Shown: positions 37,499 to 45,574 of the stretch, in pieces | Numbering within the stretch: position 1 is the stretch's first letter | Layout: the number at the start of each line of letters is the position of its first letter | NCBI GenBank assembly: GCA_964346955.1 | Contig: CAYFWT010000010.1 | Coordinates: 1 to 46,795, forward strand | Source: CAYFWT01 sp964346955 | GTDB taxonomy: Bacteria; Patescibacteriota; Minisyncoccia; Portnoybacterales; UBA2143 | DNA: 46,795 nt | Direction of reading: 5' to 3' | Position numbers and translations under genes: made by a program | Notes under the pieces: model-generated | Told to the model about the DNA's origin: nothing | Database searches by the model: none | What the model saw: the letters and a program-made list of their open reading frames with translations, nothing else

Positions 37499-38851
37499 CT
37501 ATCCGTAAAGTCGTTCTTTTATTAAATTTATTTCCTGCTGAATTGATTCGTTATTTTCGATTTCTTTACCAATCTTCTGGCAAGCATACATCACCGTAGT
37601 ATGATCCCGCCCGCCTAACTTTTCTCCGATATAAGGATAGGAACCACTTAATTCTTCTCTAATCAAATACATACTTATTTGTCGGGGGCGGACTAATTCT
37701 TTTTTTCGAGAGCGATTAACTAAATCATTAATATTAATATCATAAAATTCAGCTACTGTTTTGATAATATTTTTAAAATTAGTCTTTTTTTGAGGACTGC
37801 TAATAATTTGAGAAAGTATTTTAGATGTTTTTTCTAGGCTAAGATCGGTCCCTTTTATTTGAGAAAAGGCAACAATTCGATTAAGGGCTCCTTCGAGTTC
37901 TCTGATGTTTTTTTGGATATGGGTAGCAATATAATTTATAATTTCTTCGGGGATTTCAATTTTTTTATCCTTGATTTTACTTTTTAAAATAGCTGTTCTG
38001 GTTTCTAAATCTGGATAGCTAATATCAGCAATCATCCCTCCTTCAAATCGCGAACGTAAGCGTTCTTCTAGGGTAGGGATTGCTTTAGGCGGTTTGTCTG
38101 AGCTAATAATAATTTGTTTATTTTTTTGATAAAGGGCATTAAAAGTGTGAAAAAATTCCTCTTGAGTTTTTTCTTTGCCAGCAATAAAATGAATATCATC
38201 AATAATCAAAGCATCTATTTTTTGGTACTTATTCTTAAAGGTGTCCATTCCTTTTTTTGAAATAGCGTCAACTAATTCGCTGGTATATTTTTCTGAGCTA
38301 AGATATTTAATTTTTTTGGCTGGATATTTTTTCACTAGTTCATTGCCAACCGCTTGGAGGAGATGAGTTTTGCCTAAGCCAACTCCTCCATAAATAAAGA
38401 AGGGGTTATAAAGGGCTCCCAAGTGTTTAGTCACTGCCCGGCCAGCTGCTTGAGCTAGTTCGTTAAAAGAACCGATAATAAAATTATCAAAAGTATATTT
38501 AGGATTTAAATTTGTTTCTTTATCAATAGTAAATTCTTTAAATTCAAGTTGCTCTTTAGCAGACAGGGGAATTACTTTTCTTTTAACTTTAAGAGCAGGC
38601 GGGATACTCCCCTCAATAATAAAGCGAACTTCTTTAATGTCTGGGGAATTATTACGAAGAATTTTTAAGATGAGTTTATTATATTTATTTTCTAACCATT
38701 CTTTGGTAAAACCATTAGGCACGCTGACGGTGACTAAGCCATCCTTTCTAGAGTGAATTCTGGTGTTTTTAAACCAAGTAATGAAGTTAGCCCGAGAGAT
38801 GCTTAACTCTATTTCCCCTAAAATAGTTTGCCAGAGTTCTTTTAGGTTCAT
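37499..38851 (-). CDS. dnaA: Chromosomal replication initiator DnaA
   Basis: DnaA opens the origin in its ATP form. From ATG 38851 it has 450 residues: domain I (MNLKELWQTILGEIELSISR), then a short linker. The AAA+ domain has Walker A YGGVGLGKTHLL (about 154-165), Walker B ALIIDDIHFI, and sensor and box VII motifs (RLRSRFEGG). Domain IV is a C-terminal DNA-binding helix-turn-helix with GGRDHTTVMYACQKI. An upstream in-frame ATG at 38869 gives MIIFAI and is less likely. It is oriented towards dnaN, with rpmH divergent, which is the classical origin-region order. Confidence 0.96.
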   Translation of the reverse strand: MNLKELWQTILGEIELSISRANFITWFKNTRIHSRKDGLVTVSVPNGFTKEWLENKYNKLILKILRNNSPDIKEVRFIIEGSIPPALKVKRKVIPLSAKEQLEFKEFTIDKETNLNPKYTFDNFIIGSFNELAQAAGRAVTKHLGALYNPFFIYGGVGLGKTHLLQAVGNELVKKYPAKKIKYLSSEKYTSELVDAISKKGMDTFKNKYQKIDALIIDDIHFIAGKEKTQEEFFHTFNALYQKNKQIIISSDKPPKAIPTLEERLRSRFEGGMIADISYPDLETRTAILKSKIKDKKIEIPEEIINYIATHIQKNIRELEGALNRIVAFSQIKGTDLSLEKTSKILSQIISSPQKKTNFKNIIKTVAEFYDININDLVNRSRKKELVRPRQISMYLIREELSGSYPYIGEKLGGRDHTTVMYACQKIGKEIENNESIQQEINLIKERLYG

Positions 38852-39335
38852 AATCGCGAATATTATCACCTTTCACCAATAACCACCAGGATTATTGAGA
38901 AAAGTCTTGGTAAATATTAGTGAGTGAATCGCGAATCTATTCGTGATTTCAAGCTCTGCTTATAATTGGCAGTGAGGGAGAAATGAAAACAAAGTTTTTA
39001 TTTGAACCGAGCCCTGCCTGCCAGCAGGCAGGGAACCAATTAGAAGCTTTGCTTATAATTAATACTAGTGTAGCACATCAAAAAGATAGAAAAAATACCC
39101 TTAAGTAACTCTTTTGTTAATAAATTGTGGATGGGCTGGGGATGAAATTGGATTTGAGAATATAGGCTTATGATTTAAGAATGATTTTTGATTTCTTCCT
39201 CTGCTCTTAATTGTTAACTGTAAATCTTAATTCTCAATGGATTTGACTCAGCGGCAATTAAATGCTACCTTAAATTAAACGGCTTTTTTTATATTATATA
39301 ATAATAGATATAATAGAAATAGAAAATAGCCTAAT
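38852..39335. other. dnaA-rpmH intergenic region, 484 bp
   Basis: No ORF is supported. The region contains ATCGCGAAT at 38853-38861 and 38928-38936, and its complement-like ATTCGTGAT at 38939-38947, the last two forming a hairpin just upstream of dnaA. It also contains two GCTTATAATT repeats (38958-38967, 39051-39060), a GC palindrome at 39012-39033, one imperfect DnaA box (CATCCACAA on the minus strand, 39133-39125), and an A/T-rich promoter-like zone before rpmH with TATAAT at 39297 and 39309. It may hold the dnaA promoter and part of the origin. Confidence 0.55.
39012..39033. repeat. GC-rich palindrome in the dnaA-rpmH gap
   Basis: CCCTGCCTGC and GCAGGCAGGG are perfect 10-bp arms around CA. 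It stands out in an AT-rich region and resembles the nested palindrome at 21527-21584 in style, so both may be REP-type elements. Confidence 0.85.
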
Positions 39336-39470
39336 ATGTCTATTACCTATCAGCCTAAAAGAAGAAAGCGAAAGAGAGCCCACGGCTTTTTTAAGAGAAT
39401 GTCTACCCGAGCTGGTCGACGAGTTTTATCTAGGCGAAGAAGAAAAAAAAGAAAAAGATTGACTGCTTAA
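39336..39470 (+). CDS. rpmH: 50S ribosomal protein L34
   Basis: A 44-residue protein starting MSITYQPKRRKRKRAHGFFK, then RMSTRAGRRVLSRRRRKKRK and ending RLTA. This is the complete L34 signature (TYQPK...HGF..RM.T..GR.VL..RR.KGR) with the usual final residues replaced by a lysine-rich run. It is first in the rpmH-rnpA-yidC-khpB series, divergent from dnaA, which is the near-universal order. Two TATAAT hexamers lie 21-40 nt upstream, but no good -35 was seen. Confidence 0.96.
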   Translation: MSITYQPKRRKRKRAHGFFKRMSTRAGRRVLSRRRRKKRKRLTA

Positions 39471-39578
39471 TTAACAATATTCATAAATTTACCACAAATC
39501 TCACAGATAATTATTCGTCTTAGGCCTTGGGGTGACTCAGCCAATTTATGGTAAATTTGTGTAAATTCAAACGCCAAA

Positions 39579-39926
39579 GTGTTACCTAAAAAATATAAAC
39601 TGAAGAGGAATAATGATTTCAAGAAAGTCTTTGAGCGAGGCAGACATTATCAGCAAGATTTTATTAGGATAAAGATTTTGAAAAATAATTTAGCGATAAG
39701 TAGATTTGGTTTCCTCGTCGGATTAAAAGTATCTAAAAAGGCTACTAAAAGAAACAAAATTAGGCGCCAGTTAGAAGAAACAGTTCGATTAAATTTAAAT
39801 AAAATTAATTCAGGTTTTGATACAATTATTTCAGTCAGTCCAGAAATAATAGAAAAAAATTATCAAGAAATAGAAAAGACTCTAATTGATTTATTTAAAA
39901 AGATTAAATTATTATGGAACTATTAA
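39579..39926 (+). CDS. rnpA: Ribonuclease P protein component
   Basis: RnpA assists the RNase P RNA in 5' maturation of tRNA. The 115-residue product begins with a GTG codon: MLPKKYKLKRNNDFKKVFER. The RNA-binding signature is KKATKRNKIRRQLEETVRL (about 53-71), the expected RNR motif. The C-terminus overlaps the yidC start by 13 bp. The 108 bp upstream contains partial inverted repeats (AAATTTACC and GGTAAATTT) but no recognised RNA. The rnpB RNA was not found in this window. Confidence 0.92.
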   Translation: MLPKKYKLKRNNDFKKVFERGRHYQQDFIRIKILKNNLAISRFGFLVGLKVSKKATKRNKIRRQLEETVRLNLNKINSGFDTIISVSPEIIEKNYQEIEKTLIDLFKKIKLLWNY

Positions 39927-40651
39927 TCACTCTCTTCAACGAAATTCTCTACCGCCCTTTATTTAACGGCCTGATATTGCTCTACAACATTATTCCCGGC
40001 AGAGATTTGGGTCTGGCTATTATTGTCTTGACCGCCTTAATTCGGCTTATTCTTTATCCTCTTTCAAGAAAAGCTATTCAGTCACAAAAAGCTATCGCTG
40101 ACCTACAACCAGAGATAAAAGAAATTCAAAGAAAATACAAAAATAAAGAGGAACAAGCTCGAGCAACGATGGCCTTATATCAGAAATACAAAGTGAATCC
40201 CATGTCTGGTTGTCTGCCAATTTTAATTCAGTTTCCTATTCTTATCGCTTTATACCGTGTCTTTATCACCGGATTAGATCCTCAGAAATTAGATGTTCTT
40301 TATAGTTTTGTTAAGCGCCCAGATTCTCTTAATGTGATGTTTTTAGGGATAGTTAATCTTTCACAACGAAGTATAATTTTGGCTCTTTTAGCTGGCTTTT
40401 TTCAATTTATTCAGACTAAAATGATAATGCCTAAAAAAAAGGCTACTCAAAAAGGCCTAAAAATAGGCAGCCTAGATTTTTCTTCTTTAATGGGCCAACA
40501 GATGACATACTTTATGCCTCTGATAACTGTTTTTATTGCCTGGAGTTTGCCTGCTGCTCTCCCCCTTTATTGGATAGTGATTACTCTCTTTGGTATTGTC
40601 CAGCAATACTTTACGCCGCGCTTTTCAAAAGTAGATGAATCTAATAAGTAA
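39914..40651 (+). CDS. yidC: Membrane protein insertase YidC/Oxa1
   Basis: YidC inserts membrane proteins alone or with Sec. The 245-residue protein is the short, Gram-positive/organelle-like form without the large periplasmic domain. Hydrophobic helices lie at about 30-50, 93-112, 143-165, 198-215 and 218-235. Typical are the DLGLAIIVLTALIRLILYPL stretch (30-49), the coiled hairpin LQPEIKEIQRKYK (64-76), and NPMSGCLPILIQFPILIALY (95-114). The catalytic positive charge is likely R44 in ALIRLILYP. It overlaps rnpA, consistent with the conserved cluster. The product ends in a short charged tail. Confidence 0.95.
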   Translation: MELLITLFNEILYRPLFNGLILLYNIIPGRDLGLAIIVLTALIRLILYPLSRKAIQSQKAIADLQPEIKEIQRKYKNKEEQARATMALYQKYKVNPMSGCLPILIQFPILIALYRVFITGLDPQKLDVLYSFVKRPDSLNVMFLGIVNLSQRSIILALLAGFFQFIQTKMIMPKKKATQKGLKIGSLDFSSLMGQQMTYFMPLITVFIAWSLPAALPLYWIVITLFGIVQQYFTPRFSKVDESNK

Positions 40652-40721
40652 GTCTGTAATCCTTGAAGGGGACGGAGTTTACGGAAATTAAAGTCGGGAG
40701 TCAAAATAAAAATAGAGTATT

Positions 40722-41183
40722 ATGAATAAGGTTAATAAATTAGAGATTATTAAAGAAACGATAATAGAATTATTAAATAGAATGGGGTTTAATGGTCAAG
40801 TAGAGGTTGATAACTCTGATAAAGAAAATATCTTAGTTAATATTCAAACAGAGCAAGCTGGCTTTTTAATCGGTCAGGCAGGAGTTAATTTGGATGCCCT
40901 CCAGCATATTGTTAGAGTTTTAGTGAGCAAAAAGAATGGCCAGCCAATTCAATTTATTTTAGATGTTAATAATTATCGAAAGCATCGAGTTGAGCTTTTG
41001 CAAGAATTAGCTAAAAATACAGCCAAGCAGGCCCTGGTAGAGAGAGTGGCCTTAGCTCTTCAGCCGATGCCTGCTTACGAAAGAAGAATTGTTCATTTAG
41101 CCCTTGCCCAACACCCTCAGATAAATACAGAAAGCGTTGGCCAGGAACCAAAGAGAAGAGTTGTGGTTAAGCCGGCTAAATGA
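40722..41183 (+). CDS. khpB: KH-R3H RNA-binding protein KhpB (Jag/EloR-like)
   Basis: The 153-residue protein lacks the N-terminal Jag_N domain. It has a KH domain (about 40-105; LIGQAGVNLDALQHIVRVLV) and an R3H domain (about 105-145; QPMPAYERRIVHLAL with the arginine-histidine pair). In Firmicutes the partner KhpA and this protein regulate cell elongation and division through RNA binding (family knowledge). Position directly after yidC is the standard context. Confidence 0.9.
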   Translation: MNKVNKLEIIKETIIELLNRMGFNGQVEVDNSDKENILVNIQTEQAGFLIGQAGVNLDALQHIVRVLVSKKNGQPIQFILDVNNYRKHRVELLQELAKNTAKQALVERVALALQPMPAYERRIVHLALAQHPQINTESVGQEPKRRVVVKPAK

Positions 41184-41190
41184 AGGGAAT

Positions 41191-41463
41191 ATGCTTATTA
41201 AGGCTAAAAGAATTATTGGCAATAAGGTCGTTACCCAAAGCGGCCATTATTTGGGCAAGGTCTTTGATTTTGAAATAGATGCCATCGGCCAAAATATTAT
41301 TAAATATTATACTCGCGGAGGGTTGCTCGATTTTTTAAAAGAGCCGTTAGTTATTAATGCTAATCAAGTGATTGAGATTCAAAAAGAGAAAATCATAGTT
41401 GAAGATGCTGTGGTTTCGGAGAAGGTAGCCAAAAAGAAGACAGCCGTAGAATATGCTAAGTAG
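41191..41463 (+). CDS. PRC-barrel domain protein
   Basis: A 90-residue PRC-barrel protein. The core MLIKAKRIIGNKVVTQSGHY and LGKVFDFEIDAIGQNII give the beta-barrel, followed by a lysine-rich C-terminal tail. The upstream ATG at 41137 would overlap khpB in another frame and adds no family residues, so 41191 is preferred. PRC barrels occur in RimM and in photosynthetic H subunits; the function of the free-standing bacterial form is unknown. It follows khpB by 7 bp. Confidence 0.82.
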   Translation: MLIKAKRIIGNKVVTQSGHYLGKVFDFEIDAIGQNIIKYYTRGGLLDFLKEPLVINANQVIEIQKEKIIVEDAVVSEKVAKKKTAVEYAK

Positions 41464-41472
41464 AAAAATAGC

Positions 41473-41564
41473 TTACCATACTAATATTGCTACCTAGTTC
41501 CCGCTCACCATCCTTAAATGAAAGCCGATGAGGGATTGAGACTAGGCAGTCACAATATTGGTAA
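41473..41564 (+). other. Structured leader upstream of the flippase gene
   Basis: Paired blocks run from the outside in: TTACC (41473-41477) with GGTAA (41560-41564), AATATTG (41483-41489) with CAATATT (41553-41559), and CCTAGT (41493-41498) with ACTAGG (41541-41546). Inner CATC/GATG pairs are also present. The structure closes right at the flippase ATG (41565). It could be an RNA leader, or a remnant of a small element. Confidence 0.55.
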
Positions 41565-42980
41565 ATGCTCAGCAAAAGAATAGCTTACAACACTATCATA
41601 GCAGCAGGGGCTAGAATTATTGGACTAGCCCTTTCTTTAGTTATTCTTGGTTTTATTACTCGTTATCTGGGTCAGGCTGGCTTTGGTTACTATGCCACTA
41701 TTTTAGCTTTCTTGTATTTCTTTACAATTTTAGCTGATTTGGGGCTTTATTCTATTTGTCTACGAGATATTTCTCGGCCAAGAGCGGATGAGAAAAAAAT
41801 AGCCAGCAATGCTTTCACCTTAAGATTTTTCGCTGGTTTACTTGTCTTTAGCTTAGCTCCTTTAGTGGCTTATTTCTTACCCTATCCTTCTCCGATTAAA
41901 TTGGGCGTTTTAATTGGAGCAGTCGGTTTTTGGTTATTATCTAATAACCAAGTTTTAATGGGCATTTTCCAGAAGTATTTACAGATGGGTAAAGTGGCCT
42001 TAGCTGAACTTTTGGGGCGAGTTTTTCAGTTAGGCTTGGTAGTATTTTTTATTCAGCAAAATCTAGGTTTTTTGTTTATTATTAGCGCTTTAGTAGGCGG
42101 GGCTTTGGTTAATTTTGCTTTAGTTTTTTTCTTTAGTCAAAAATACATTCCTATCTCTTTTCAATTTGATTTCTCTTTTTGGCGGAATCTTTTAAAAAAA
42201 TCCCTTCCCTTAGGCTTGGCCATTGTTTTTACCATGATTTATTTTAAAATAGATACGGTGATGCTTTCTTTAATGAAAAGTCCGGCTGAGGTAGGTATTT
42301 ATGGTTTAGCTTATAAATTTTTAGAAACTTTAATTTTTTTTCCGGCGATGTTTGTTGGTTTGGTCATGCCCTTGATGTCTAAATACGCCTTTTCAGCCAG
42401 AGAGAAATTCAGAAAAATTACTCAAAAAACTTTAGAGATTTTGTTAATTTTTATTGTCCCAATGATTGTTGGGACATTTTTTCTTTCCCCCCAGATAGTT
42501 ACTTTAGTGGCTGGCCAAGATTTCAGATTATCAGCCGGTGTCCTCAATATTTTAATTGTTGCCACGGGGATTATTTTTTTAGGAGCCCTCTTTTCTAATA
42601 TGATTATTTCCTTAGAGAAACAAAAAAGCTTAACTTATATTTATGGAGCTGGGGCGGCGATTAATTTAGTGACTAATTTTATTTTTATTCCTAAATATTC
42701 CTATTATGGAGCAGCCGGGACAACTGTTTTCACCGAATTAATTGTCACTGCCTTAATGATTGTTGTTCTTTATCAGATTTTGGGGGCCTTGCCTTCGTTC
42801 AGGTCTGTTTTTAAATATATTTTAGCTGGTTTAGCGATGGCCTTATCGCTTTATTTCTTAGCTAGCTGGCCTTTATTTATCCTCATTATTTTAGCTGTTT
42901 TAGTTTATTTTGGTATCTTGTATTTAATTGGCGGAATCTCAGCTAAGGAGGTGTTAGCTTTAGTTAAAAAAAATGTTTAA
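41565..42980 (+). CDS. Wzx-like oligosaccharide flippase (MOP superfamily)
   Basis: A 471-residue polytopic membrane protein of the polysaccharide-transport MOP group. About 12-14 hydrophobic helices cover the chain, starting with IAYNTIIAAGARIIGLALSL at the N-terminus and FGYYATILAFLYFFTILADL at 50-70. It should move lipid-linked oligosaccharide across the membrane. It overlaps the next gene by 8 bp. The paired O-antigen-ligase-like genes downstream fit a Wzx/Wzy surface glycan pathway, but no glycosyltransferase is in view. The MOP call is firm; the sugar is not known. Confidence 0.88.
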   Translation: MLSKRIAYNTIIAAGARIIGLALSLVILGFITRYLGQAGFGYYATILAFLYFFTILADLGLYSICLRDISRPRADEKKIASNAFTLRFFAGLLVFSLAPLVAYFLPYPSPIKLGVLIGAVGFWLLSNNQVLMGIFQKYLQMGKVALAELLGRVFQLGLVVFFIQQNLGFLFIISALVGGALVNFALVFFFSQKYIPISFQFDFSFWRNLLKKSLPLGLAIVFTMIYFKIDTVMLSLMKSPAEVGIYGLAYKFLETLIFFPAMFVGLVMPLMSKYAFSAREKFRKITQKTLEILLIFIVPMIVGTFFLSPQIVTLVAGQDFRLSAGVLNILIVATGIIFLGALFSNMIISLEKQKSLTYIYGAGAAINLVTNFIFIPKYSYYGAAGTTVFTELIVTALMIVVLYQILGALPSFRSVFKYILAGLAMALSLYFLASWPLFILIILAVLVYFGILYLIGGISAKEVLALVKKNV

Positions 42981-44301
42981 GTGGCTTCTCCTTTTTATTG
43001 TCTATCTTCCCTTTCAGATTGCCCTAAATCCCGAAGCTTTTTTAAGAAAGGTGGGAGCTTCTCTTGGATTTGGTGTTGATTTGGCTTCTAGTCGAGTTTT
43101 TATTGTTTTATTGTTTATCGTTTGGCTAATAAAAAATATTATTAGCCGGACTAAAATTTGGCATAGCCGCTTTAAAAATCTCCAAGCCTTTAGTTTGTTT
43201 GTTTTTTTGATTTTGGCTTGTTTTTCACTGATTGGGGCAGAAAATGTTTTCTGGGGAATAAGAAAGATAATTTTTTTTATCTCTATCTTCCCTCTTTATT
43301 TTTTAGTTGTTGTCCTGGTTGATAATTGGCTAAAGATTAAGAAAATTATTTTAGCTCTGGTGGCTAGCAGTGGCCTAATTGCTTTAATTGGATTCTGGCA
43401 ATTTTTAGTTTCCTTTATTTTTGGTTTGGAGAAAATTTATAGTTTCTGGGCTTGGCATATTGTTCCTGTTTTTTCTGGATTTAATTTCGGCGCCCTGATT
43501 TTAGCTTATCCCAGCTGGCTGGTCAATGTTAAGGGGGAGGTAATTTTAAGGGCTTTTTCTCTTTTTTCTGACCCCCATATGTTTTCTTTTTATTTAGGTC
43601 TGATTTTGCCTCTGTTGATTGTTTTGTTAGGTATTTTCAGAAGGCACTGGCCAATCCTTGGTAGTTTATATTTCTTGTTGTTTATTGCTCTATTATTAAG
43701 TTTTACCCGAGGAGCTTACGCGGCTATTATTGTTACTTTTTTAGTCTTGGTTGGGCTTTTGTGGAAATATTTAGAAGCAAGGAGGATTGCCTTGCTTCTT
43801 TGTTTATCTCTTTTGATTTTTGTTGTTCCAGGCACCCCTATTTCAGATAGATTTTATTCCTCTTTTGATATAAGCGAAGTGTCGAATGTTGGCCGACTCC
43901 AGATGTGGCAGCAAGCTGGCCAGACCGGCCTAGAACATTTTTGGCAAGGGATAGGCCTAGGGAACTACTCTTTAGTTGTCGATGCTGCTTCTGGTTATCG
44001 TAATCCAATTACAGCTCATAATCTTTATTTGGACCTTTTTTCAGAGGTAGGTTTTTTTGCTTTGCTAGTTTGGCTGATTTTAATTTTAGGAGCTATGGGG
44101 CAGCTTTTTTGGAGATTAGAAAAGAGTGATAGGCTCAACAAAGAGCAGAAATACATTTTCGTTGGGTTAATTGGCTCTTTAGTCTATTTTTCAGTTCATA
44201 GTTTTTTTGAAACAAGTATCTATAACCCGATTATCTTGGCAGTTTTGATGGCAATTTTGGGTTTATCTACAATTATAATAAAAAGTAAAGGCAAGCTTTA
44301 A
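42973..44301 (+). CDS. O-antigen ligase/Wzy-like polymerase family protein, copy 1
   Basis: A 442-residue polytopic membrane protein with about ten or more hydrophobic helices. The conserved region of the O-antigen ligase domain is visible: FTRGAYAAIIV near 240, then a large loop with GRLQMWQQAGQTGLEHFWQG near 309, then LGNYSLV and the ITAHNLYLDLFSEVGFFALL signature near 346. Family members polymerise or ligate lipid-linked glycan. It starts within the flippase gene's 3' end and is 10 bp upstream of a second, divergent paralogue, suggesting one operon. Confidence 0.85.
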   Translation: MFKWLLLFIVYLPFQIALNPEAFLRKVGASLGFGVDLASSRVFIVLLFIVWLIKNIISRTKIWHSRFKNLQAFSLFVFLILACFSLIGAENVFWGIRKIIFFISIFPLYFLVVVLVDNWLKIKKIILALVASSGLIALIGFWQFLVSFIFGLEKIYSFWAWHIVPVFSGFNFGALILAYPSWLVNVKGEVILRAFSLFSDPHMFSFYLGLILPLLIVLLGIFRRHWPILGSLYFLLFIALLLSFTRGAYAAIIVTFLVLVGLLWKYLEARRIALLLCLSLLIFVVPGTPISDRFYSSFDISEVSNVGRLQMWQQAGQTGLEHFWQGIGLGNYSLVVDAASGYRNPITAHNLYLDLFSEVGFFALLVWLILILGAMGQLFWRLEKSDRLNKEQKYIFVGLIGSLVYFSVHSFFETSIYNPIILAVLMAILGLSTIIIKSKGKL

Positions 44302-44311
44302 ATTTTCAATA

Positions 44312-45574
44312 ATGCTTCAAAAAATCATCAATTTTGGTATTTATTTAATAGCCTTATCTCTGCCTCTCTATTTGGTTCGTTTAAAAATTTTCTGGATTCC
44401 AACTACCTTTTTGGAATTGATGATTTATGGATTGTTTATTGTCTGGTTGGTTTCCAGAATCAAAAATAACCAAATTCTAAATAGCCATATTCTAAATTCT
44501 AAATTCCAGCTCCCCATACTATTACTTTTTTTTGGGGCAACCCTCTCTACATTATTCTCGGTGGATATCATCACTAGCGCTGGTATCTGGAAAGGCTGGT
44601 TTGTTGACCCCTTACTTTACTTGATAGTAGTGATTAGTAGCCTCAAGACCAAAGAGTCCTCTGTCAGAACCTCGCCGGAAAGCAAGCTTCTGCCGGAGCA
44701 AACAAGTTCGGTCTGGGACAAACAGGTTAAAAATATCCTTATTGCTTTAATTTTATCAGGAGCCGGCGTAGCTTTAGTGGCTCTTTTTTATTGGGCGAGA
44801 GGTCAACTGACTTATGATGGTCGTTTGCGGGCTTTCTATCTTTCTCCCAATCATTTAGCTATGTATTTGTCCCCTATTTTAATTCTCTCCCTTTATTTAT
44901 ATTTTTGCCTGAGAAGAAAGTTTTTTAAAATTCTATTGTTCATTGTTCATTGTTCGTTATTCATGGTTATCTATTTAACTTTTTCTTATGGGGCTTGGTT
45001 GGCAGTAGTGGCTGCTTTGTTTTTTCTTTTAGTCACTAAGGCAAAAAGTCAAAAATTTATTTATTATTTGGCTGGTTTTATTCTTTTGTTAGTTGTCTTA
45101 TCTTTTATTTGGCAGATGCCCAGTCAAAAATTTCAGACCTTTTTAAATTTTTCTCGTTCTTCTTTAGAATCACGTCTGATGATTTGGCGAAGTGCTTTAG
45201 AGATAATAAAAGACCATCCCTTAGTTGGGATTGGTCCAGGTATGTTTCAGAAGTATTATTTAGATTATCAGTCTAAATTTAGACCATATTTAGAGTGGGC
45301 TGTTCCTCAGCCTCATAATCTTTTTCTAGCTTTTTGGCTGCAGACTGGCTTGCTTGGTTTAGTTGGCTTCGGCTGGCTATTGGTTCGCTTTTTCAGAGGA
45401 GCTTTTAAGAAACTGTTTACTGCTCACTGCCCGCTGGTTACTGTTCTGGTGGCCACGATGATTTATATTTTAGTTCATGGCTTAGTCGATACGCCCTACT
45501 GGAAAAATGATTTATCGATTATCTTTTGGTTAATTACAGCTCTAAACTATAAAGCAAGCCATCTTTTTTATTAA
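44312..45574 (+). CDS. O-antigen ligase/Wzy-like polymerase family protein, copy 2
   Basis: A 420-residue polytopic protein of the same family as its neighbour but low in direct similarity. Family signatures are the YGAWLAVVAALFFLL helix near 227, SRLMIWRSALEIIKDHPLVG near 292, GIGPGMFQKY, and PQPHNLFLAFWLQTGLLGLV near 336. Residues about 52-63 (QILNSHILNSKF) are encoded by the CCATATTCTAAATTCTAAATTCC-type simple repeat seen between dnaA and dnaN, so this loop is a likely in-frame insertion. Its 3' end overlaps the convergent propeller gene by 41 bp. Confidence 0.84.
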   Translation: MLQKIINFGIYLIALSLPLYLVRLKIFWIPTTFLELMIYGLFIVWLVSRIKNNQILNSHILNSKFQLPILLLFFGATLSTLFSVDIITSAGIWKGWFVDPLLYLIVVISSLKTKESSVRTSPESKLLPEQTSSVWDKQVKNILIALILSGAGVALVALFYWARGQLTYDGRLRAFYLSPNHLAMYLSPILILSLYLYFCLRRKFFKILLFIVHCSLFMVIYLTFSYGAWLAVVAALFFLLVTKAKSQKFIYYLAGFILLLVVLSFIWQMPSQKFQTFLNFSRSSLESRLMIWRSALEIIKDHPLVGIGPGMFQKYYLDYQSKFRPYLEWAVPQPHNLFLAFWLQTGLLGLVGFGWLLVRFFRGAFKKLFTAHCPLVTVLVATMIYILVHGLVDTPYWKNDLSIIFWLITALNYKASHLFY

